Shown: piece after piece, positions 12,701 through 24,700 of the stretch
How positions within the stretch are numbered: the stretch's first letter is position 1
Layout: each line of letters opens with the position of its first letter
Assembly: GCA_028583605.1 (NCBI GenBank)
Contig: CM053332.1
Location: 15,302,442-15,366,441, forward strand
Source of the DNA: Dastarcus helophoroides
Taxonomy: Eukaryota > Arthropoda > Insecta > Coleoptera > Bothrideridae
Direction of reading: 5' to 3'
Length of the DNA: 64,000 nt
Notes under the pieces: generated by a model
Seen by the model: only the letters and a program-made list of their open reading frames with translations
Told to the model about the DNA's origin: nothing
Databases searched by the model: none
Position numbers and translations under genes: made by a program

Positions 12701-15700
12701 AAGAAAATTTTTTGTTTTTAAAAATTCTAAATATTGAGTAGTCAAAAATAAAAAAAACGCGAAATTAAAAAATAAGCCAAAATTTGTAGAAAAATTAAAG
12801 ACGTAAAGAAGCGAGTCAATTTATTTTTTGATAACTGATTATTACAAATATTCAAAAATTGAAATACAAATCTTCTCCCCTGAAACCAATAAATATTAAA
12901 AAACGCAACAAAAGTTGCTCTAACGCGTTTCGACAGAGAGATTTGTTGTGTTTTTTTAATCTTTCTTGGATTCAGAGGACAAGATTTGTATTTCAATTTT
13001 CGAAGATAACCAAGGACCGTTCCACCAAAAAAAATCAACATTTTTCAAAAAAACGAAATTTTCAAAATAATTCTAAAATTTTGAAAAGGTTTTAAAAAAT
13101 TTAAATGTTGGAAAATAATTTCAAAAAAAGACGAAAATTTGAAAACATTCTAAATTTTAAAAAATATCAATCAAAAAGTTAATTGAAATAAAATCAAAAT
13201 TCTCAAAAAGCCGAGATTTTGAAATGAAATCAGAATTTCTAAGAAACCGAAAAATTGAAATACAGAACTTAAAAAATACAACAAAGGTTGCTCTAATCTT
13301 TTAATCTTTCTTGGTTTCAGGGGACAAGTTCTGTATTTTAATTTTTGAAGATAACCAAGGACCACCAAACTTAAGAAACCGAATTATTGAAAAAATAGTA
13401 AAAAGTTAAAAAAGACGGAATTTTGTAAAAAGGTCAAAATTTTCATCGTATCCAAAAATTTTAAAAATGGGGCAATTTTCAAAAAAAATCGTAATTCAAA
13501 AAGCAAAATTCGATGATTTCGAAAATTTAAAAAAACGTACAATTTTGAAAAAATGCAATTAAAAAATTTTAAATAAGGTACACCTTTTAAAACAATTAAA
13601 AGTTCATTAAAAAAATAAAATTTTCAAAATAATTCAATAATATTAAAAAAAATTCGAAAAATTTAAATTTTAAAAAACAGAATTTTGAAAGTCAACATTT
13701 TTAAAAGCCGAAATTTTCGAAAAAATAAAAATTTTGGAAAAAGAGCCGAAAACTTGGAAAAAACTCGAATTTTTAAACTCAAAGTTCTGAAAAATGTTCA
13801 AATTTTCATAAAAAGTTGATATTTTCTAAAAGTTGGAAACAAAAATAAAAATTTTCCAAAAAAATTAGTCAAAAAAGGTCACAAAAATTCGAAATAATTC
13901 AAAAAACGTAGTTTTCCAAAAAAATTTAAAATTATACACCGAAATTTTGTTTCCAAAAGTTTAAATTTTGGAAAAGGTCGAAAATTTGATGAATAGTCAA
14001 AAGAAAAAAGATACGAAATTTTGAAAAAAGTCAACATTTTCAGAGAATTCAAACCTTCTTAAAAATGGGTCAATTTTCAAAAAAATTCGAAATTTAAAAA
14101 GCCAAATTCTCAAAATAATTTGATGACTTCAAACATTTTCAAAAACCCAGAATTTTGAAAAAAGACAATTCTCGAAAAATTTAAAAATTTTAAGAATGGA
14201 ACAATTTTGAAGAAATTTTAGAATTTCAGAAATTAAAAAAAAAACTAAGGTTTGGCAGCATTTAAAAAAAGTCGAATTTTTAGTTTTTTTTTTCTTTAGT
14301 TGAAATTTTCATAAAAAGTTGTAGTTTTCAAAAAACATGAAAAGGTCAAAAGTAACAATTTCGAAAAACATCGAAGATTTAAAAACATGTCCAAAATTTT
14401 AAAAATGTTCCAATTTAGAAAAAAAGAGTTCTAATTCTGAAATAAAATTGTGAAAAAGTTTGAACCTTTCAAAAGAACTCGACATTTTCAAAACAAAAAA
14501 ATTAAAACATTTAGGAACCAAATTCTTACAAAAAGTTGCAATTTTTGAAGTTAAATTAAAAAAAAAGCTGAAATTTTGCACAGACGCAGAGTTCTTTTAA
14601 AAATTTCGAATTTTCAACGAAAAAGCCAAAATTTTGAAAAAGGAAGAAATTTTGAAATGGGTAAAAATTTATTTTAAAAAGTAGAGATTTTGAAAAAAGC
14701 GAAATTTTGAAAAAAGTGTGGCAATTCGGAAATAAAATTATGAAAAAGTTTGAACGTTTCAAAAAAATCGATATTTTCAAAACAAAACAAAATGAAAGCT
14801 TTAATAAACCAAAATTTTGTAAACAGTTGCAATTTTTGAAAAATGTCAAGAAACCAGTCCCCAAAACTCTTCCCATCAAACAGATAAAAAGGACTAAGGA
14901 GAGTTTGGTGGTGAAAGCCGACGGGGATGGAAGAAATGTACAGGCAACGGCGGACCCATGAGTCAAGGTTACTGTGGCACACGATGCTCAAGCAATCCGT
15001 GACTGACCAAAACTCAAAGATAAACATGAACTAAGGAAGTTTCTTGGGTTATGCACCTATTACAGGAGATTTGTGAAAGGCTTCGCCATCATCACTGCGC
15101 CGTTACACCGACTAACTGAAGGAAGAATGCCTTATGTCTGGGCTCCCGATTGTGATACCGCTTTCCGAAAACTGAAGTCCGCCTTGTGTACAAGCCCTAT
15201 CTTGGCGTATCCTCATCAGAATGGGAAGTTCGTGTTAGACACTAATGCCAGCAACGTCGGCATTGGGGCTGTGCTGTCTCAAGTTCAAGGCGGTGAAGAA
15301 AGAGTTATCGAATATTACAGCAAGATCCTGACGAAGCCGGAGAGGAACTGTTGCACCACCAGGAAGGAACTACTTGCGATAGTGAAGGCCGTGGAACACT
15401 TTCACAAGTATTTGTGCGGGCAAGAATTCCTCATCAGAACAGATCATTCGGCACTTTCTTGGTTACTCCGAATGAAGAACGCGGAGGGACAGATGGCTAG
15501 ATGGTCAGAAAGGCTTCAGCAGTATCACTTTAAGGTGCATCATCGACCGGGACGACAGCATAACAACGCTGACGCTTTGTCCAGAAGACCTTGTGGGGAT
15601 TGCAAACATTGCAGACGAGTTGAGGACCATGAGGACATGGTGGATATAAGGGTTACTTCGGTCCAGCCAGAAGACGAATGGACTGTTGAAGGTCTTCGGA

Positions 15701-18700
15701 AGCTACAGAGGAGCGACGCTGATATCGAACCCATATTGGAATGGAAAGAAGCTGGAGACAGACCGCAATGGCAAGAGGTTTCCGACAGAAGTCCAGCTCT
15801 TAAGAATTTGTGGGCTCAATGGAAATCCCTCCAGGTCGAGGACGGGGTGCTAAAGAAAGCATGGGAAAGCGCGGATGGAAAGCGTGTTAACTTGCAGTTG
15901 GTGGTACCTCAGGAGAAGATTCCACAGGTCTTGTGGGAGGTGCACAATGGGACCCCTGGTGGACATCTAGGGATGAACAAGACTAGTGATGGGTAAAACT
16001 GCTATTTACAAGTAGCAGTTACGAGTTGCTCCAGTTACAACCAAGTAGCAGTTTTAAATAGCTGCTACTTTTGTCACTGTTACTTATTATGAATACGCGT
16101 TAGGCGATCACATATCGCAGTCGCAGTATACTGAAAGTCGGAACGGAATGGAGCAAGTAGCAACTTACAAAGAGTACCTGCTACTGCTACTTTGTCACTG
16201 TTAGAAGTACCTGCTACTCCACTAAACTGTTCCTGATACTTTGTCACAGTATGATTAAACAATAACGGTACCTACGCTAAATCACTGCAAGTCGCAGTCA
16301 TTTCAGACGATAGGATATGTTTTTAATTTATTTGGCAGGCAATCATTTATAAACTCTGTTAATGTTTGAGAAACTTGAAGGAGGAGGATATAACATTGGT
16401 CATTTTTTTCTATTATGTGAGTTTTTGGAGACGTTTGAATTTATAAGAGGTAAACATATGATTTAAATCGTAAAATTTCCGAGCCGATAACGAGGTATCA
16501 ATACAATTTCGCTGTTTTATTTTGACATACTCCTCTAAAAGTAACTAATTAAAGACAAAGAAGGGTAAAAATATAAAAATAAGCTCCATAATTATCAACA
16601 TGACTTATTATTTATTATAACAACAAAATGATATCATTAGAATTCCAAGATGCTTCCGACTATAGAAGAGAAACACTGATTAAAGCCTACAATTCCTTAA
16701 GGAAACGGACCGAAAGTACACGGAGTTAATCGAGTACAGTAGCAGGTAGCTTTGATAACGTAATGTGTAACAACTGCGACTGAAGGATCTTATATGTTCC
16801 AAAAGTAGCAGTTACTTTTAGGAACTGATAACTGTTCCAACTGCTACTCAATAAGTAGCAGTGACAAAGTAGCAGATTGCTATGTAGCAACCCAACACTA
16901 AACAAGACCCTGGAGAAGGTTCGTAAACGGTTCTATTTGGGTTAACTGCAGGGAGGACATCGAGCGGTGGTGTCGGAAATGTGTCACCTGTGCTGCATCC
17001 AAGAGTCCTCGTACAAGAACAAAAGGGGCCCTGAAGCAATATAATGTGGGAGCTCCATTCGAAAGAATTGCAATCGATGTGGCAGGACCATTCCCAGCTT
17101 CAGACGATGGCAACAAGTACATCCTGGTGGCCATGGATTATTTCAGTAAATGGCCTGAAGCTTATGCCATCCCAAACCAGGAAGCCACCACAGTCGCAAG
17201 GGTTCTTGTGGACAACTTCATCTGTCGATTTGGTGTTCCCTTGGAACTACACTCGGACCAGGGAAGGAACTTTGAATCGCGGGTTTTCCAAGAGGTGTGT
17301 CGTCTTCTTGGAATAAGGAAAACTCGAACAACACCTCTTCATCCACAGTCTGAAGGAATGGTGGAGAGATTTAACAGGACCTTAGAGGAACATCTTTCGA
17401 AGGTCGTTTCCAAACATCAGACCGACTGGGACCGACATCTACCACTGTTTCTGATGGCCTATCGCGCGGCAACTCATGAAACTACAAGTCAGACTCCGGC
17501 AAAAGTGATCTTCGGGAGGGAACTGCGGCTTCCGTGTGACTTGGTGTTTGGATCACCAAGGGAGATCCTTAGGCAGACGATGGGTTTCGTAGATGACTTG
17601 AGGGAAGCGATATTGGAGACGCATGCCCTGGTGCGGACGAAGGTCAACTTAGCGACGGACCGGATGAAGGCCAGATATGACGTGAATGCCAATCATGGTG
17701 GTTTCATTGAGGGCGAATTGGTATGGCTATACAACCCTCAGCGAAAGAAAGGAGTTTCACCGAAGTTTACGCCACCTTGGGAAGGGCTGTACAAAGTGCT
17801 GAAGAGGATCAACGATTTAGTATACAGGATCCAGCGTAGCTCCAGGAGTAAGATGAAAGTGGTACACCTGAACAGACTATGCAAATATAGTGGCGAAGTG
17901 ACTTATTGGAACTGATCGGGACGATCATTCCTAAGGGGGAGGCGGTGTAACGCAATGTAAATAGTTAGAATAGAATTGTAGAATTTAGTAAATAAAAAAA
18001 AAAGTTTCTAGAAGGTTCTGATAAGGGGAAAGCGGCCGCGATAAGGAAACAAACGGCAGATAAGCGTTGCAGAAATTTCGGCAAACGATAAGCCTTATCT
18101 GCCGAAAATTCTAGAAGCCAGGGGCCAAAACTATAAAAAGGCGGTCAGCTTTCCCTCGAGTCAGTCAGTTAGAAGTCAGTGCAACTAGTGAGTTAGTAGA
18201 AGTCAATAATAAGTGAGTTAATTGTCAATTGTGGTGATCCAAGTTGAGTTCAGTAATAAAGTGGGTATAATCTATCACGTGTATCAATTCGAACCGATAA
18301 GCCCGTAACAATATCGAAATTTTGAAAAAAGTGTGTCAATTCGGAAATAAAAGTTTGATCGTTTCAAAAAAAAATCGACATTTTCAAATAAAAATGAAAG
18401 CTTTAATAAACCAAATTTTTGTAAAAAGTTGCAATTTTTGAAGTCTAATTTAAAGAGCCGGTTTTGAACAGAAGCAGAATTGTTTTAAAAATGTCGAAAT
18501 TTTGGAAAAACCGAAATTTTGAAACATGGAGAACTGTTGAAATGAGTAAAAATTTATCTTAAAAAGTTGAAATTTTGAAAAAAGCGAAATTTTGAAAATA
18601 TCGAAATTTTGAAAAAAAGTGCCAATTCGGAAGTAAAAGTCATGAAAAAGTTTGAACGTTTTAAAAAAATTGACATTTCCAAAAAAAATGAAAGGTTTAA

Positions 18701-21700
18701 TAAACTACAAAAATTGCAGCTTTTTACAAAAATTTAGTCAAATTTAAAAATTTTTAAAAATGGACAAATTTTGAAATGAGTAAAAATTTATTTTAAAACG
18801 TAGAAATTTTGAAAAAAGCGAAATTTTAAAAATATCGAAATTTAAAAAAAAAGGGTCCCAATTCGGAAATAAACATGAAAAAGTTTGAACATTTCAAAAA
18901 AATCGACATTTTCAAAACAAACAAAAAATGAAAACTTTAATAAACCAAATTTTTGTAAAAAGTTGCAATTTTTGAAGCCTAATTTAAAGAGCCGGTTTTG
19001 AACAGAAGCAAAATTGTTTTAAAAATGTCGAAATTTTGGAAAAGCCAAAATTTTGAAAAATGGAGTAATTTTGAAAGGAGCAACAACGAGATTTTGAAAA
19101 TATGGAAATTTTAAAATATCGAAAATTTGGAAGAAGCAAAATTTTGAATAAAAAGCCGAAATTTTTAACAAAAAGTCGAAATTTTTAACAAACAGTCGAA
19201 ATTTTGGAAAAAACCAACCCTTCGAAAAGTTAACACTTTCAAAAAAGTCGAATTATGTCCGAATGCGCACTGAATTCTGCCCCCCTTTATGACCTTTCTA
19301 CACCCCTCCCCCCTCGCCTCGGTTGAAAAGTCCTGGTATAGACAATAATTAGTTAAAACTAACAAAGGTAAAAAATATTGATCTGTTTATATGAAGAAAT
19401 TTGATCTGTTAAGAGTACGTGATTCTTCCAATGATAAAATTAATGACAATAGAACGTCTTTGATAAACATATTTTTAATTAACGTATTACTTCACTTCCA
19501 AGGTTATAATACCATTTGGTAAATAAAAAACAATTGACTAAGAAATCAATGTCTAGTCTGGATTGCTATTTTGGTGCTAAACTGTTGGTTATTGGATTTG
19601 TCATAGTACAGTAGGCTCGGAAGCACACGCTAGTGTGGGCACCGCACCCCAAATTTAGAAAATAGGAAATAACATTTATTTACTTCCGGAAATTGTAAAA
19701 ATAACACTTTTGATAACAAGCTGCTAAAATATAGGTATATTATTTGTAAGCTATCAAATCGCTCTGGTGGAACTAAAATATAGAACGAATATCCTACTTA
19801 ATTGGAATCTAGATTAAAACGATGAAAGTTTCCTTTATTTTCATTGAAACAAACAATAACATGCTAGAATGTATGAAATCTTTTACTTGTCATAAAAAAC
19901 ATTATGTAAATGATTTCGTGTTTACATTTTTATAGCAGAACAAAATAAGAAATATATCAAAGATGACACATACTCATGGAGAAAACACTAGTTTTTTAAA
20001 GCCTACTCTAAATGTGCATAATTCTCACGGTAATTATTTGCCCACAATATAATTATAACGCTCCTCTGGTTTATTTGAAAGTGCATTGGATTTTCTACTG
20101 TGTTTAACATGGTGTGCTTAAATAGATATTTATGTCACCTTACCCAAATAAAAACGTTAAATGAAAATGTGCGTGCAAAATTTATTCGATATGCTTTTTA
20201 AATAAACCATCTGTTCGCAATCAGATCACTTTATTTGTCCCGCTTCAAGGAATTTTAATTAACGGGTAACTGTTTAGAAATAACCACGTAAAACTTATTC
20301 CGTTTTCTAACAAGGTCTTCATATATCAGTATTATTTTCTGAAGTGAAAATTTTAGACACGTTGAGCCATTTTGGATAGGGGGTAAACTTGTGGTTTCGC
20401 GTGACCGTCACGTGTTACCCACATTCCCTAATGTTAAAAGTATATTCTACTGTTAACATCAGAGCATATTAAAGTGTATTTTGTTTATTAATTTTATGTA
20501 ACATTTCTTCGGCCCAGTTTGGAAATATTTAAATTTTTATCGTTTGTTGACAATATTCTAAACAGTTTTTGAAATACGACTACTTGATATTGTCAACAAA
20601 CAATAAAAATTTAAATATTTCCAAACTGGGCTGAAGAAATGTTAAATAAAATTAATAAACATAATATTTCCGGTCAATAAGAGTTCACCATGAAGAAAGT
20701 GTATTTTATTGTCAATAAGTATTAGATTCGTTTCCACACGATACAAGCATCCAAACCACAAATATAAAAAGGTCCCTCAGTTTGACGAAATTTATTTTCA
20801 ACTAGCTGATGTCACCCGACCCCATTCACTATTTATCGTATTAAATCTATCGATTTTTTTTTAATTTCAACATTTTTCCAAAATTTGGATTTTTTTGAAA
20901 TTTTCACCTTTTTAAATTTCCTTTTTTCCAAAATTTTTACCTCTAGAGAGTTCGACTTTCAAAATTTCGATTTTTAAACCTTCGATTATTATTTTAAATT
21001 AGGAAGTTTTAAAATTTTAAATTTTATGAAAAGATCCGAAGTTGAATTGTTCTCAAAATTTCGATTATATTTCAAAATTTCGACTTTTTTATTAATATCA
21101 TAACATAATTTAAAGTAAATTTTGAAAAAGCTAAAAGTTTATTTCAAAATTTCTGCTCTTTTTCAATTCGACATTTTTCCAAAATTTCAACTTTATCCAA
21201 TATCTTGAGCTTTTTCAAAATTTTAACTTTTTTCAAAATTTCGACTTTCTTAAAACATTTTACTTCTTTTGTGCTTTTTAACCCTTTCTTGGTCTCAGGG
21301 GACAAGATTTGTATTTCAAATTTTACCTTTCTCATAATTTCGACCAATTTTCAAATTTTGCTTTCCGAAAATTTCTAATTACTTTTAAAACGTTTTTGAA
21401 AGATCGGATTTTTTAAAATTGCGATTTTATATCAAAAATGAAACTAAAAATTTCAACTTTTGGTCAAAAATGGAACTTTTTTCAATACACTTTATCTCAA
21501 AATTTCAATTTTTTTCCAAATCCTTGTCTTTTTGAAAACTTCGACTTTTATAAAGTTTCCATTTTTTGGTATTTCTTCACTATTCAGGCGTTTCAAAGAT
21601 TTCGGCCCTTTTTGAAAATTGGACTCGGTATTTCAATTTTTTAAATCTCGGAAATTGCTTCAAATTTTTGATTATTTTTGAAATTTTTAAATTTCGTATT

Positions 21701-24700
21701 ATGAAAATTTCAAATTCTCGAAAATTTCGTTTTTTTACTTTTGAAGGCTTTTCGATTTTTTCGAATCTTGACATGTTTCAAATTCACTATTTTTGAAAAT
21801 TTGGACTCTATTAAAATTTCAATTTTTTTTAACTTCAAATTTAGAATTTTCGCTATTTTTTCAAATTTTCAAACTTTCAAAACGTCGATTTTCTCAAAAG
21901 TTTAATTTTTCTTGAGAATCTTAACTTATTTTTGGAAATTTTAACTTTCTATTAAAATTTCGTCTATTTTAGAAATAACGGTTTCTTTTTTGAAAATTCT
22001 GACTTGAAAATATATTCGCCTTTTTTCGGAATTCAAATTCTTTGCTCCAAAATTTCGACTGTTGAACTTTTTTTCGATTTTATTTGGACATTTTTACTTC
22101 AAAATTCCAAGTTTTTTTTGTAAATTTTGGCACCAAAATATCGACTGTTATTGAAAATTTCGACCTTTTTAAAATAACAATTTTTTTCGAAAATATTAGT
22201 TTTTAAAAATTTTGCCCATTTTCCAATTTTCAGTTTTTTTGATAATTTTGTTTTTTTTTCAAAATTTCATCATTTTTTTCAAAATTTCGATTTGTGTTGG
22301 GAACTTTTCTGAAAATGTTGGCAACTTTTTCCAAAATTTTGATTTTTTTTTAAATTTCAACATTTTTGCGAAATTTCGATGTTTTTGAAAATGTTTTTGA
22401 AAATTTAGGAATTTTTTTCCCAATTGAGATTTTTCAAAATGTCCACATTTTTGCTGAAAATTTCGATTTTTTTAACTTCGGTTTTTGTTTTGAAAATTTT
22501 GACATTTTTTTTCAAAATTTCAACATTTTTGCTAAATTTCGATTTGTTTTGGAAATTTTTCTGAAGATTTTGGAATTTTTGGCCAAATTTACACTTTTTT
22601 CAAAATGTCGACATTTTTTCTCAAAATTTTAAGTTTTTATGAAAATTTCCATTAATAAAATTTGACTTTTCTTCAGTATTTATACTTTTTGAAAATTTGA
22701 CTGAAAATTTTTCAATTTTTAAAATTTTGAAATATTTTCAAAATTTTCACCATTTTTTAACTTTAAGACTATCTTTCAAAATTACGCTTTTTAAAAAAAA
22801 ATCGATTTGCTTTTAAAACTTTCGCCTTTTTTTTTAATTATCAAATTTTTTGAAAATGTCGATTTTTGTTGATCGCTTTTTGAAAATTTGTCGATAATTT
22901 AACTTTAACATTTTTGACTTTTCTTCAAAATCTTGCCTGTTTTTCAAAATTTTGTCTCCTTTTGATAATTTGGTGTTTTTTGAAAGTCGAAATTTTCAAA
23001 AAATTTGAAGATGCCTATCTACCTTTAATTTTGCAGGTTTTTAAGTAACACTGTTAGTAATATCTGACAGAAATTAAGTATTGACCGTTGAACTACCTTA
23101 AGGAGTTTTTTAATTTCTGACAGTAATATACGTATAACATTTTTTGGCACATATGGCATCCTTACCAAATTCTTGATAAATTATAATGTACGTACGTCTA
23201 TAGAAAGTTTTCTTAGATTTTTTTCTATCAAAGTGTCGATTGCAAGTAGAATGCAACCTAGACTACAAATTCATGCAGCCCTCAAGGCGTGTATAGTGGA
23301 ATCATAGGTAGCTGAACTAGCAACAGTTGAAACACTGCCACCTAGCGAAGCGGTTGCTCCCTAGGAACAATTTCCCAAAAGACAAGGCTTCTAATGCACA
23401 GACCAATAGGTCTGAACATTTAATAGATTCGAAGTTTGGAAACCAAAGACCGGTTTCGATCTTGTTAGATCTCGTCTAACAATCTTTCGAATCTAATAAA
23501 TGGTTAAACCTATTGGTCTGTGCATTAGAAAGTGTCTATGTTTAAAATTTCGAGGATTTTTTTCAATTTTATCACCTAAGCTGTCGAATTTCTAGACGAA
23601 AATTGTTTAGAGCTCTCAAGTTTCTTCGAGTTCCTTTCAAGTTTGAAATTTCGACATTTTTTTGGGAAATTTCTATTCTGAAGTCTTTGAAACTTGTTGG
23701 TGTTTTGTACGACCTTCTCTGGTAGAAGCTGATGCAGTAATGTCCATTTGTACCTAAGTAACTTTTAACGAAATAGTAAATTGTTGTGATGCTCAACAAA
23801 GGTCTGCGGACGATAACAAAACAAACGGAGAACATTTTAAGCAAATAAAAATTTTAAAAAATGTAAAAAGTTATTCGTCTATTGTCAGCACCACGCAAGA
23901 TAACATTGAATAATGTTGTAGTTCCAATAGATCTCCATTATTAATTTATCAGAGAATTTACACGAGACTTAAATTCGCTTTTTATCCTGTTGCTTCTGCT
24001 TGAAGGTGGCAAAAATGAGAAAAACAAAGAAAACGACTGCTTATTTCTAAGGCGCATGCAAATAGACAAACATTATCAATTTAGGATAGAAAAAGTGTCC
24101 TCATCTTTGTTGAATAACTCGGAACAAATCTCGACTTTAAAAATCCCGACTTTTTTCAAAATTTTAATTTTTTTGCAAATTCGATTATTCTGGAATACTT
24201 TTTTGAATATCTTGTGTGCAAAATATTTCAACGTTTTTTTTCGAAATTTTTTAGTTCAAGCTTAGAATCTACAGCCAATGTCATAGCTAGCTTTTAATGG
24301 GCCCTGTGCAGCAAGATGCAAAATTTAGACCGCCACCCCAAACCTGGACACGTTTCACGTTTTTCTCGAAATGACACTTGAGAGAAATTGGAAATTTTTA
24401 TTTAAACTTGTTTTTTTTTCTAGGAATTCCAGTTTTTTAATGTTGATATTTTTCCCGCCAATTTCAACTTTATTGCTAAAATTTCGAGTGTAAACGTTTT
24501 TTTATGAAGTCAAATATTTTTTCGAAATGTTAAATTTTTTTCAAAATTTTCGAAATTTAATTTTAAGGGGAAATTACAAAGTCGTCCCTCACTTAGCTCT
24601 TTTTAGGTGCGCCTTTGGTTTTTCTATAAATAATCTGTCCATCTTCCTTGCGAAGTTGGTTTGGTGACTTCGGAACCAATAGAACTAACCCATCCAATTG

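Larger units (their letters stand above)
14850..18310 (+). mobile_element. 5'-truncated Ty3/Gypsy LTR retrotransposon
   Basis: Only the distal pol part (end of RT, RNase H, integrase), a polypurine tract (about 17931-17945) and the 3' LTR remain. There is no 5' LTR, primer binding site or gag. There is no room for env: integrase stops at 17915, 30 bases before the LTR. Left breakpoint near 14850 is judged by loss of the satellite pattern. The first ~150 bases (14850-15000) are non-repeat but do not align to the expected RT context; their origin is unclear. It sits inside a satellite array, which continues on both sides. Broken by an in-frame stop (15004), a hAT insertion (15984) and a frameshift (about 16936), so non-functional. 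Confidence 0.88.

Noticed and set aside
14556..15027. Minus-strand ORFs over the left end of the Gypsy element
   Set aside because: Mostly repeat translation running into antisense of the element; no motif. The origin of 14850-15000 remains unclear but gives no gene.
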